64,000 nt of DNA, from assembly GCA_026770025.1 (NCBI GenBank), contig JAMXDE010000014.1, positions 1,488,001-1,552,000 on the forward strand. Direction: 5' to 3'. This document shows, in pieces, positions 42,345-52,419 of the stretch (within the stretch, counting starts at the first letter, position 1; each line of letters opens with the position of its first letter). A program made the position numbers and the translations under genes. Source of the DNA: Craspedostauros australis. Taxonomy: Eukaryota; Bacillariophyta; Bacillariophyceae; Mastogloiales; Achnanthaceae. The notes under the pieces are model-generated. The model made no database searches and was not told the DNA's origin. It saw nothing but the letters and a program-made list of their open reading frames with translations.

Positions 42345-42400
42345 TTTTGTACTATCTTTACGTGTTTCTACTTGTTTTGTTTTTCTGGTCCGCGTTTTTA

Positions 42401-42419
42401 TAGCGCAGAGTCTAGCTCA
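42401..42419 (+). repeat. Right target-site duplication (19 bp)
   Basis: Exact copy of 33881-33899, adjoining the element's 5' end. Confidence 0.95.
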
Positions 42420-44922
42420 CTTCGGGCACCAGGCATGATCTGTGTGCTTATGACGCCAGTCGCTGTCGCCCGGCGCAATGAAGAGGAACCTCGTTTGCCA
42501 TCGCTGTTCGGAGTAAGGCTCGCCTATTGGTTCCGGCAATCGTTCAGATCTGTTACTTGTCAATGGTCTCTTGCAAGCCCAGAGCCAGCAAGCCGGCTCA
42601 CTGTCAAGCGAGGTGACGATGGGTAAGAGAACGTCTTGGCTGTGCGCGTTTCTGCCAGGTCGACGGCCTTCCCACTGCCGTTGTTGGAGCAGCACACAAC
42701 CACTTTCTTCTCGTCTTCCGGGAGGAGATTGGGCTTCTTGATGAAGTTAGCAGTCACATCTTCTTGGAGGTACCTTTGTGGCGGAATTGAACGTCACCGA
42801 GGAAGCAGGCCAGCCCACTGTCATGTTGCTGTTGATACGCCTGTCCTTGAAGACTCGCTCATTTGCGTCTGTTTGTTCCGAAAGCGTTGTGGCAAGTCAA
42901 TCTGAGTCTTTGGCCTGTTTACACCATTACCTGATGCATCTTTGCCTTGCACCTTTCAGTGTTGCCATCGTCTTGGCATTTCGGTGCTTGATCAAGAACT
43001 CAGGTTGGTTGAAGAGGTTATCATATCAGATACTAGTTGTTTGGAATCACTTCTGCCTCTGTAGCTCGTAGGCTGCTGCTGTGGCAGTGGGGCTTCCGCT
43101 TTGCTTCTATGGGGTGTTCTCCGTCATTGCACTCATGTGGTACATGAGCGATGGAGGTCAACGAACGAGCAAGGTGCCGTTGGCGATGCCGTTGCTTGAG
43201 CGTCGGAGTCGACCGAGGCATCCAGTATCCGCGACGGGGGACTTGGCAAAAGATACCAATCGTCAAATGGCGTCATCACCAACTTCGCGCCCAAAGTCGC
43301 ACCCAATCCATCGTCACACGTCGACTATCATGTCCCTTGAAGCACTGGATGCTCTACGCACGTTGCAACATCATCCAACATCGTCATCCTTCTTCAGCCG
43401 CCAGATCGGCATCGTCAGAGCCATTGGTCATCCTACTCCGTTCGCCGCTCTACTAAAACCAAGCGAAGCTATCACGCCCAAACGCACGGGGCATGCAGGG
43501 CATCGATCACTCTCGCACTGCAATCGTAAGACAACACTGAAGTAACCATTAATCAGCCTTTTACACTATTACAAGATTGAGCATGGGCAGCTTTGGTTGT
43601 GGGAGGTGTGTCTAGTTTCAGGAGGCGCAATGAGTGTTGCAGCTGTGGTTGAGTTTATGGGCCCAGGGAGGCGTTGAGCGCATGGCCATGATCATCATCG
43701 TGGACACGCTCGTGGGACACGCGATGGAGCACTCGCGAACGCAAAGAGAGGTACATCTTCAAGATCGTGCGTGGTTTGGTTCGCGGTTGATTCCTGTGCA
43801 TCCTCTCATCAACTTCTCAAACTAACCCGACTTTGCCGTGGACATCAGCCGCAGCGAAGTTCCCTCGATTGTGGACACAAGGAGATGAGTTGTGACATAC
43901 GACTATGGGTTCAAGCCAAAAGATACTAGTGTTATCGCGTACTGCATTGTACATTCTGTGCAGGTCGTACGCGCAAGACTTTGTCGGCGACGACGCCCAA
44001 ATCCCCGAACACGACGACTGTCTCGTATAGTTCCATTCAATGGGCAGCTGTCTGGCCGTGTGTACCTACGCATCTTAAATGTTGTTGGTCGCTTAACATC
44101 ATTTGCGTTTTACGAATGCTGAAGAACACAGTTCTATCATCACGTGCGTTCGGAGCACGGTTTGGGTCCATCCTGATCACGAACAAATCTACTACATTTA
44201 TGGGATGCCTTCCTGTGGGAGAGTTGCAACGGTCATTCGCAGATTAAAGTTGAAGAATGGCTTTTCGAGTGGATGATAGTAGTCGACGGCGAGAAGTCAC
44301 GTTGGTTCTTCGTGTCGAACAATCGACAACAAACCTGTTAAATGTCTATGGCGCCCAATGCACTTTCTGCACGCGTATTTCCGAATTTAGCCTCGATTAT
44401 ACGTGATGAATAGCTCGTGCGTGACTGGAACTCGAAGCGATGCCGTCACGGGTCATTCAAAATGACCTTTCTCGTCTCACAAATGGCCGGCAACATTTCA
44501 CAATGCGCAAACCACACAACCAACAAAGAGGTTTCGCACAGGACAAAACATCACAACACAAGAACGCACACACCACCACAACAATCGCCGACAACATCGC
44601 ATGCATGGACGCACAAGAGCGGGCGCTGTCCCGCACAGCGCATTGGTACGGATGCGCGTAGAGACCACCCACAGGAATCGCCCAGAACGGCTGAGAGCTT
44701 TCGTTCTTCCACCGCTTGCGCTGGCGAGCGGGGCGGCGCAGTCCAACGATGGCCTGGTGTTCAACTTCGCACACTCTGATTCCGCGACGAGGCAAACCGA
44801 GGCGGCTGCGCATTTCAAAGTAGAAGCAAAGACTCGCAACGATCACCAGGTCAAAGGCAACGACGCACGCAAAAGCAAACGCACCCAAACATACAGCATA
44901 AACTATTGTAACAGAACGTACG
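42420..44922. other. Gene-poor region right of the retrotransposon
   Basis: About 2.5 kb with no firm gene. A minus frame from about 42790 to 42561 reads RSIPPQRYLQEDVTANF, then LLPEDEKKVVVCCSNNGSGK; this looks protein-like and could be an exon or a gene remnant, but it has no start, no clear splice partner and no recognised family. Other frames in the region are short or low in complexity. The stretch before 44923 is CA-rich 5' UTR of the next gene. Confidence 0.45.
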
Positions 44923-45891
44923 ATGGCTACCAACTCCACTTTGCTCGCCTCTCTGATCATCGTCGTGGCGGGCGCAATTACTGTTGAAGGCTTCGCACCA
45001 TTCCGTGCAATCGTTGCACGCGGCGCACAAGAGCAAAGATGGCGACAATTCACCAATGCGTCCATAGTCCAGGCCACCAGCTATCACATCCCTGATCGCA
45101 ATCAAGACGAGAAGCAACGAGACTTCCAAGATATGGCGAGACAGCATCTCCAGAGGGCGAAGATGCTCCGCCAAGAAGCGGAGGAGGCATTGGCTGATCT
45201 GGAGGCCCAACGCATGCGAAGGAAGATCCAGCGAGATCGCTCCGCAGACGAGCTCATCGAATTCTACTTCTTCGGCGTCGACGAGTACACGAGCACGTGC
45301 TCCGCGGATGATGCCCTGCTCAACCGGCTGCGGGATAGACGATTGGGCGTGACTAAGTTGCTCCTAATAGTCGATCGTATCTTCGAGCGGCTGACTTTCG
45401 CCAACAAGAAAGGCGACCGCCGCACGGATCGTGACGTGCAGCTCTTTCGCCATGCGAACATCGACTACGATGACGACGAAAATCGGCTTGACGGATGCAT
45501 CGAGGCACTAATTGATCTTCACGAAGTGTTAGGCGAAGAATTCCATCGCAAGCAGCCGTCTCACGAGCAAGCGTCGTCGCATGATCGAATCGCGAAGTTG
45601 ACGGAGGAACGGTACGGATCGGACAAGGTGGCTCGGCAACTCCGAAAGAGAATTCAACAGCTGCGCCAAGAAGGTCAACACGACATGTTCGTATTGACAG
45701 ACACGGAGGGACTGGGAGGTTTGGACCATCGCGACATTCTAAGACGGATGAACGTGTCTGCTCCGGCCGCTTCGGCCGCAACCACAACAACAGGACCGTC
45801 CTACCATGGAGTAAAGACTTCTGCTCGGCCAGGCAAGTTGAGTCTGCAAACCATCAAAAGTGCGGAGGGCCATGTCTCAGAGAGATTTTGA
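44923..45891 (+). CDS. Plastid-targeted coiled-coil protein, unknown function
   Basis: A single exon encodes 322 aa. A signal peptide (STLLASLIIVVAGAITVEG) ends in GFAPF, a bipartite plastid-import motif with Phe at the predicted +1 site. The mature chain is strongly charged: a helical Arg/Gln/Glu region (about 55-105) likely to form a coiled coil, a helical middle with LLLIVDRIFERLTFANKK and DGCIEALIDLHEVLGEEF, then a second charged helix and a Ser/Thr-rich end. No known domain is recognised. It probably sits in the stroma, since no further membrane segment is present. Confidence 0.7.
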   Translation: MATNSTLLASLIIVVAGAITVEGFAPFRAIVARGAQEQRWRQFTNASIVQATSYHIPDRNQDEKQRDFQDMARQHLQRAKMLRQEAEEALADLEAQRMRRKIQRDRSADELIEFYFFGVDEYTSTCSADDALLNRLRDRRLGVTKLLLIVDRIFERLTFANKKGDRRTDRDVQLFRHANIDYDDDENRLDGCIEALIDLHEVLGEEFHRKQPSHEQASSHDRIAKLTEERYGSDKVARQLRKRIQQLRQEGQHDMFVLTDTEGLGGLDHRDILRRMNVSAPAASAATTTTGPSYHGVKTSARPGKLSLQTIKSAEGHVSERF

Positions 45892-46200
45892 AACGAATAC
45901 AGTACCCTGCACTATGATGTTACGGCAAGGATATCGTAGTCTCTCCCCTTAGAATAGAATACACAATACTCATGCAACATAACATATTATATTTTTCTTG
46001 TACTATGGATTTGGCATGGAAGCGTGAGTACGTGTGGGTGGGTGAGCGAAGTGGGGCCTCTGATTGTCTCTCCTGGCCTTGTTTTTCTTCGTCATCATCA
46101 TTCTTGTATCGGGCGCGCATTGGCGTTTTCGTCTGCATGTGCTGCGAAATCATTTGCGAGCGCAGAGTAGGGTAAAGTAGTCCAGGGACGGCCGCAGACT
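45892..46200. other. Convergent intergenic region
   Basis: 309 bases between two gene ends. Nothing coding is seen. Confidence 0.5.
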
Positions 46201-47277
46201 TTAGCTCGTTCGAGGGCTTGGCAAGCAGCACGCGAGGACGAGCAGGATCGTGAGGATGATGGATCCGTACGGGACGAAGAGGAGGACGACGATCATCGCG
46301 AGGAACAAGCTGATGGTGTTGCACTTGGATTGCTCCCTTTCGCGCGAACCCGTGTAATGTTGCGGCGGCAGGAGTGGAGGGGCGTCGTTATCATCGGCGG
46401 CGCCCTCGACACGCTCTGGAATCTTGGGCGGCTCCTCCTCCTTCCATCGTCGGATGGACGGGTGCAGGGAGTCGTCGGTCCTCTGCTTCTCGCTCTCGAG
46501 CAATTCCTCGATGGCGTGATTCTCGTAGAGATCCTCCTCTACAAGTGCCGTCCTCGTGAGCGGGGAGGTTTTGTGAATTCGGACCCAGTTAACGATGGCG
46601 GCCTTTTCGTAGGTGTTACCTTCGGGGTCGGTGACGGGCATATGCATGATGTTGAGAGTGATGGAGCAGTAGTAGCTCTGTGGCAACACGTGGGGGTCGC
46701 CCATTGGGATGGCAGATCGTTGCACGAGCTGGTTGAAGCCGTTGCGCATGCTGTGCTCCAGCCTGGTGAGCTTGGCCCTGAGCGACTGCCCCGTCGTGGA
46801 GATCTTGTCCTCCATGACATTCCTGAGAGCGATGTTGGGATAGAGCTTGTCCTCTGTGAACTCCCCCTTCTCCAGGATCGCGGAGCGCTCGTAGGATGTG
46901 CCGTCCGGAGCCAGGACCGGGTCCTTGATGAGCTGCTTCGTGATGGGGCAATAAAACGGGGCGGGGAATTCCCTTCCGTCGTTTCCGTTTGGATTCAATG
47001 TGGCAGCCGCCGAGGTCCTCTCGTTGGCGAGGACGGCCTCGTTCACCACCACCTGCGGCTGCAGAACCTCTTCCTCGTCTCCATCCGCATCAGCCTCCAC
47101 CGGTTTCAGGTTCGCCGCGCTGCTTGGTTTCCTGTCCTCCGAGGCTGTCTCGACCGCGCCATCTTCGTCGTTGCCTTCGGCCGTGGCTGAAGCAGCAGGC
47201 GCGTCCGTTTGAGCCGCCTCCATCTGCGCCTCCACATCGTCGTGGGCGTCGCTTGCGTTGTTGTCCTTGGTCGTCAT
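46201..47277 (-). CDS. Tail-anchored double U-box protein (putative E3 ubiquitin ligase)
   Basis: A single exon encodes 358 aa. The first 100 residues are acidic, Ala/Glu/Asp-rich and disordered. Two U-boxes follow: about 105-165 (APFYCPITKQLIKDPVLAPD, TSYERSAILEK, PNIALRNVMED) and about 200-262 (SYYCSITLNIMHMPVTDPEG, NTYEKAAIVNWV, AIEELLE). U-boxes bind E2 enzymes. The second has lost part of the usual Pro/Leu pattern and may be structural. After a Pro-rich linker, a hydrophobic stretch at about 322-350 (TISLFLAMIVVLLFVPYGSI) ends the protein, the layout of a tail-anchored membrane protein facing the cytosol (ER or mitochondrial outer membrane). Its 5' end faces the SUMO protease gene across a shared upstream region. 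Confidence 0.82.
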   Translation of the reverse strand: MTTKDNNASDAHDDVEAQMEAAQTDAPAASATAEGNDEDGAVETASEDRKPSSAANLKPVEADADGDEEEVLQPQVVVNEAVLANERTSAAATLNPNGNDGREFPAPFYCPITKQLIKDPVLAPDGTSYERSAILEKGEFTEDKLYPNIALRNVMEDKISTTGQSLRAKLTRLEHSMRNGFNQLVQRSAIPMGDPHVLPQSYYCSITLNIMHMPVTDPEGNTYEKAAIVNWVRIHKTSPLTRTALVEEDLYENHAIEELLESEKQRTDDSLHPSIRRWKEEEPPKIPERVEGAADDNDAPPLLPPQHYTGSREREQSKCNTISLFLAMIVVLLFVPYGSIILTILLVLACCLPSPRTS

Positions 47278-47314
47278 CTTGGTGTCAGTGTCCGTAAAGG
47301 TGGGTGGAGTTGAG

Positions 47315-47385
47315 AGTGCTAGTTGGTTTGGGTGGTGTTGAGTGGTGTTGAGTGGTGCTGGGTGGTGCTGGGTGGTGTTGCGTTG
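47315..47385 (-). repeat. 10-bp minisatellite upstream of the U-box gene
   Basis: GTGGTGTTGA and GTGGTGCTGG units are repeated about five times, 40 to 110 bases before the U-box ATG, so it is probably in the 5' UTR. Confidence 0.75.
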
Positions 47386-48088
47386 GGTCTTTGAAGTCTT
47401 GGGTGAACTTGACTGATGTTGACTGATGTTGTTGTTCGCTTGGTTGGATTTGTGTGTGCGAGTTGAAAGGGGTTGGTGGAGATGGGTTGCTCAATCGCAC
47501 ACGAGACAGGATCAACGGATACGGAACACTGCCCAGGAAGCCGAATTGATCTCGGTCACGTGTTCTTTGAGGTGATGTTGTGCCTGAGAGATGCTGAGAA
47601 GAAAAGATGTTGGCGGATCGTGGGTGTTGTCCCAAAACCGTGTCGCATTTTGCCTGCGTTGTTTTCGATCTTGTCAACGACCACCGCGACTAATGTTTGG
47701 CAAGACTCAGTAATTTAGTCGATTCAGTCGCGTGAGGGAATGTGTTGACTGATTGGATCGGAACTGAGCCAAACGTAAAAAGCCCTCTCCGGAAACACCA
47801 TGCAACACAACACGACGAAACGAGGCACAATCCAGCACAATCATCAGAGAGAGTGACAACAACAACAACTCCCACTACAACAACAGGAGCTGCCGGAGAG
47901 AGGAATGCACAAGAGAGACACCAACAATCTACCCTCTCTGTTCCATTCCACACATCTCTGCGAAGCAGGAACGGCCGCCTCATCCCAATTGCCCCCAAGA
48001 AGCCTTGTTGTGGTTCCGGCTTGTAGCCTCATCGTGTTATCACCAATCGCGTGCCCCACTCTGTGCGCTGCACCCACTTGTACCATAC

Positions 48089-48112
48089 ATACTCGGACTC
48101 GGACTCGGACTC
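48089..48112 (+). repeat. CTCGGA hexamer repeat
   Basis: Four near-perfect units followed by CACACG-type repeats, upstream of the protease ATG. Confidence 0.7.
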
Positions 48113-48235
48113 GCACACGCACACGTACGCAGGGATTGGCTCTCCCTCTCTCTCTCTTCGCTCGCAGAGGAGATCGATCACAAACGGGAAGCATCGGCAC
48201 ACAGCAGCAAACACCAGGACCACGCGCAGACAATC

Positions 48236-50285
48236 ATGGTCGTCAACCGATGGGATGGGAAAAGGAAATCCCCCGCTCGCAGATGGCGACGCAGAAAGAA
48301 CGACAGGAGGCGCAGCGATTCCAGCATGAAGGTCCCTGCGGAGGCCCTTCTCGGTGGACACGACATCGTCCAGACGCCGCCCAGGGTCAAGCGTCACGCG
48401 GAAGTGATGAAGTCCAAGCACCAGAAGAGGCTCGTCAAGGACTACACGCAGCAACGGTTCCACATCTCCAAACGGACGGCGGCCGCCATCGAGGCGGAGC
48501 TGCACGTGCTGCTTCGGCTGGACTCGCAGCGCTGCACGCTCGACGCGTTGGCGCAAACCCTCATCGGTAGCTCCGCCATCAACAGAACGTTCGATGCTAA
48601 GCTGCACAAGTTTCACAACATCCGCACACGCAAAATCATCGCCGGACTCAACGGCCTCCGGTTTTGGCGAAAGAAGGCGAATGCGGAGGTGCACGACAAG
48701 TACGACTTCATCAATGCCATGAGCTCCCTTTCCAAGTCCGCCAAGTGCAGGGACACGATGGTCTCGACGGTGCACGAAGCCAAGCGGGCGCTCTCTGCCG
48801 TGTTGGCATTCCCCGATGACAGCAGCGGCGGTGCCTCCAGCAATGTGCGGCAACTGTTCGGCACGGAGGTTCACGGAAATCGTAGAGAATCCAATGCTGA
48901 CAGCTCCGCCGCCATTACTGGGTCAAGCGCTCCGACCGCAGCAGCGTTCTCGACGAAAGCGTACGCCTCCGCAATCCAACGGGCCATCGACAAGCAGAGT
49001 GAAGATGCGTCATTGGAATGCAACAGTTGGAAGAAGGTCACGGCGTTCACTATCCCAGCCAAGCTACCTACCCCTGACGATGATGACGCTGCTGGTGATA
49101 GCGCAACCAACGCCGCCTCCACCGCGGATGGAGAGGGATCGCAATCCGTATCGGGTTTCGTATCCAGCATCGACAGCGCGGATGTTATGCTGGCCAAGCA
49201 TACGTCAGCGCAGCTCGATTTGCATTATGAGCGTCAAACGGGCGAATCGGCCAAGGTGGCGAAGGCACGCTTCTTGCAGAAGGAGCGCGAAGAGGAAGCC
49301 AAGAAGAAGGCCAGCTCCTTGATGCGTCCGCTGACGCAGCAGGAGGAAGATATTGCGAACTCCGTCATGTACGGCCGTGGTCCCGGTGCGGAGATCCTCG
49401 CGCAGGCCGGCACGGACTCGATCCAGCGTGACTCGTTGCGCCGGCTACGATGCGGCGAGTGGTTGAATGACGAAGTCATCCATTACTTCTACGTCATGCT
49501 GGCAAAGCGAGATGAGGAGATGCAGGCAAAGGACAGCAGCCGGCGCAGAAGCCACTTCTTCAAGTCCTTCTTCATGACGAAGCTCCTCAACGAAGGCAAC
49601 CGATCGAAGGAGGGCGAGTACGAATACCGCAACGTCAAGCGGTGGTCCAAGAAGGTGCCTGGCAAGAACATCTTCAACCTAGACAAGGTGTTCTTCCCCA
49701 TCAATCAGGGTGGCATGCATTGGATTTGCGCTGTGGCCTTCATGCAAGACAAGCGCATCGAGATTTTTGATTCCATGGGTTCCGCGGGTACAGAATATTT
49801 GGTCAGCATCTTTGCATACCTCAAAGATGAACACAAGGACAAGCAGAAATCGGAGCTGCCGGATCAAGATAAATGGGAGCTCGTGCCATGCCGGAACGAT
49901 ACGCCAAGACAACGAAATGGTGAGTTGCAGAAGCAGACAGACGGCGGCAATAGCGGCGCCGACAAACGAGCCGAAAGCGTTGCTCCTTGGTGCAAAGATA
50001 TGTTTGATTGTTGTGTGTGATGTGTCATTGCGTGTGTTCTTGTGCATGCCCACCAGTCGCTCACGCCCAACTTTACTCGCGTGTGCATCTGCATGTGCAC
50101 CTGCATTGCTGTCTCTCTCTCTTCTACCCCCAAATTGACATGCAGGGTTCGATTGCGGAGTATTCACTTGCATGTTTGCAGACTTCCTCTCGAAAGATTG
50201 CCCGTTGGTGTTCACGCAGGACCACATCACTTTGTGCCGTAAGAGAATTGCAATTTCGATTATGAACGGGAAGGCGATACTGTGA
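48236..50285 (+). CDS. Ulp1/SENP-family SUMO-specific cysteine protease
   Basis: Exons 48236-49919 and 50146-50285 join in phase 1 to give 607 aa. The N-terminal 350 residues are basic at first (RRWRRRKNDRRR, a likely nuclear localisation signal) and otherwise low in complexity. The C48 peptidase domain fills the C-terminal third. The triad is visible as His in GGMHWICAV (about 495), Asp in IEIFDSMG (about 511) and Cys in NGFDCGVF (about 565), with RRLRCGEWLNDEVIHYF as the SUMO-recognition start. The active-site Cys is on exon 2, right after the splice, so correct splicing is essential. It matures SUMO or removes it from targets, probably in the nucleus or at the nuclear pore. The ATG at 48236 is chosen because the upstream frame has low-complexity, non-conserved sequence. 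Confidence 0.92.
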
Positions 50286-50561
50286 AAAGGAAGGGTGATA
50301 GACCTCTCTTTCTCTTTAGCAGCACGTGACAATACTCCACTATACTATTCTATACAACAATTGCTACTCATTCCGCATGTACTACACTATTTGCTTCTTG
50401 CGATACAAGTCCTCGTGTGGCTCTACCCCACGCGTCCTGTGAAAAGCATGCGTTTCCAAAAAATGATCACAGCTGCTACCATGGCTTGGCATCGTACTTG
50501 CACCTGTACTTGCGCTTGCACTTGTACTTGCAGCATCTCGAACTCCACCGGCGGCTGCGAA

Positions 50562-51683
50562 TCAACCTTCCCCTTCATCGATGGCAAGCGCCAAGCACGT
50601 CTTGTCTCGAATGAACTGCCGGATCTGCGACTGCCGCTCCGTCGCCAGTTTGTGGGATTGGTCTAACCGCTCGATCTCCTCCTGATTCAGCCGCAGCAAC
50701 TCTTCGATCCGCTGCATCTGCTGTGCCCGTGTCCGGTGCATGCCCGGCACCGCCATGACCTGGTCGTCGATATCGGCGCTCTTTTGCAACACGGTACCCG
50801 CCAATTTGGCAACCAGCTCCGCATCCTTTTCCATCTCAATCTTGGCATGGATGCGGATGTAGTCCTCCCTGCGCATGGGCGCCTGGCCACCGTTGACCTG
50901 ATGCACAAGCGCCATCGTTGCGACATCGCCGGCACGGTAGGATTGCCAGAATTCTTCGAAATCAGGCTCGGAGTTTTCGTTGCGGTTGTTCGCGTTGTTG
51001 CCGTCGTTTGCTCCGTTGGTATCCGTGTTGTTGGCATTGGCGTTCATACCACCCAAGTTGCCAGATTCTGGTGCCACCGCATCGCGCAGTCCACGCAAGG
51101 CCTCGAACATGGCCAGCGACAGTCTGCAGATGTGATGCGTTGCATTGCGTTGTGCAGAGGAATGAGGCAAAAATGAGAAAGGAAAGATGGCATCGCTGTA
51201 AGATGTTTGAAGCTAGACCTGCTGTGTGCGAATGCGTGGAGTGCAAACTATGAGCCATGAGCCGTTGCAGCACGTGCTGCAAACATTCTGCAACACCCTC
51301 GTTTGGAGTTAGTCCAGGAGCATGAAAGTTCAACTATCAACGTACCCGTCTGCAAGGCATGCATGTGCATGCGCATGTTGTGATAGGCCGGGAAGATGCA
51401 TCGTGAGATGAAAGTAGAGGCAAAAACGAGGTGAGGAAGATTGAATGCAACGAAAGAAGGCAAATCAAATCAAGTCAGGTGCGGCGTCGTCTGAAGTGAG
51501 ATGGATTATGCGTTCCTCCACTCTGTGGATGTTCATGACACCGCCCCATCAGATACTTCCACACTCACCGACAGCATCCTGCAGCTTCGTAATTGGATCC
51601 ACCTTCTCCTCCTCCTCTCCTTCTCCCTCCGATACCTGATGCAACGCATCCTGCGCAGGAGTGGGTTCCTGATCCACGTTCAT
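50562..51683 (-). CDS. MED21: Mediator complex subunit 21
   Basis: Two exons on the minus strand: 51683 to about 51565, and 51123-50562, giving about 226 aa. Exon 1 reads MNVDQEPTPAQDALHQ, an acidic linker, then DPITKLQDAV, matching the LQDAV start of MED21. Exon 2 continues LSLAMFEALRGLRDAV, an Asn-rich insert, then the helical core (RIHAKIEMEKDAELVAKLAG, SADIDDQVMAVPGM, RTRAQQMQRIEELL, NQEEIERLDQ). The best-looking donor (CG|GTGAGT at 51568) puts the two exons out of phase by one; the next GT (GTGA|GTGTGG at 51564) keeps the frame and yields DAVGELSLAMF. MED21 pairs with MED7 in the middle module of Mediator and links it to RNA polymerase II. The Asn-rich stretch is an insertion. Confidence 0.78.
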
Positions 51684-52419
51684 GTCATCCCCGGATGATC
51701 CCATGGTGCAATGAATGGATGTCTTTCTCTATCTGGATAGCGCGAGCACGAGCACGAACAGAGTATGCTGATGAATACGGCTATGATTGTGGTGCTCGGA
51801 GGGACTCTGGAAGGATCAATGCAATGGATGTGACAGTGGAGATGACAGAACTCCAGCTTTTGTGCTGAAAGAGACAGCGAGACACGTCATAATTGGAAGC
51901 CGCGGTTATGATCGCATTCTTGCAGCTGTTGTTTTCGAGGCAGTGCCTCAATCGTGCTCACAGCAGTCCATGCCAATCGTGCATGGCAACATCTTCGTGG
52001 ACGAGTTATTCGAAGTGATCGCCAATCGGCAACCACTCATGGTTGATCGAATGGGTCGATAGTGGTCTGTGTCATGAGTTGCGTCACACGACAACTCACT
52101 TTTTGACGACTCAGACAAGAGAAAGTCCGTGGAAACAGCGATGGTGCGTGACACACAGAACCAACAAAGCGGAACAGAACACTTCCGGGCGTTCAAGGAC
52201 AACGAGAACCGCAACGCACATCTGCACACACCAAGGGAGAGGACACAGAGGAATCAAGACACAACATCAGCATCTCAAGCTTTCGCACATCCAGTCCAAG
52301 TTCAAGCAAGTCCGAGAGCAAGTTCGAGAGCGATTCCTTGGCATTCCACCTCTCAATCCATCACACGCCATCACATCAGAGAAGCGCATATCATATAATA
52401 GTTAGAAGAAAGCAGAAGG
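51684..52419. other. Divergent promoter region, MED21 / guanylate kinase
   Basis: Both genes start outward from this 736-bp region. No coding sequence is recognised. The 3' part is CA/AC-rich, as before other plus-strand starts in this window. Confidence 0.5.

Larger units (their letters stand above)
33900..42400 (-). mobile_element. Complete non-LTR (LINE-like) retrotransposon, 8,501 bp
   Basis: The element lies on the minus strand between perfect 19-bp target duplications. From its 5' end (42400) it has a 56-nt leader, ORF1 (864 aa), an apurinic-type endonuclease ORF (449 aa), a reverse transcriptase-RNase H ORF (1,100 aa), an in-frame amber codon, a zinc-knuckle tail frame, and a 3' UTR ending in a short (TA)n tail. 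There are no LTRs. TSD length, simple-repeat tail and protein order fit target-primed reverse transcription. Identical TSDs and mostly intact frames indicate recent insertion. The separate EN and RT frames linked by ATGA overlaps are unlike the usual single ORF2. The clade is uncertain; similar RTs (GPSGLHFG, PEQYGSRKRHRS) occur widely in diatom genomes as far as I recall. Confidence 0.93.
47278..48235. other. Divergent promoter region, U-box / SUMO protease
   Basis: 958 bases from which both genes start outward. It contains a G/T-rich 10-bp repeat (GTGGTGTTGA type, 47315-47385), a CAACA-rich stretch, and a CTCGGA hexamer repeat at 48089-48112. No coding sequence is recognised. Confidence 0.5.

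Noticed and set aside
42600-42700. P-loop-like SNNGSGK read as an ATPase
   Set aside because: The segment lacks the rest of a Walker A (no GKS/T) and no Walker B follows; kept only as an unassigned coding candidate.
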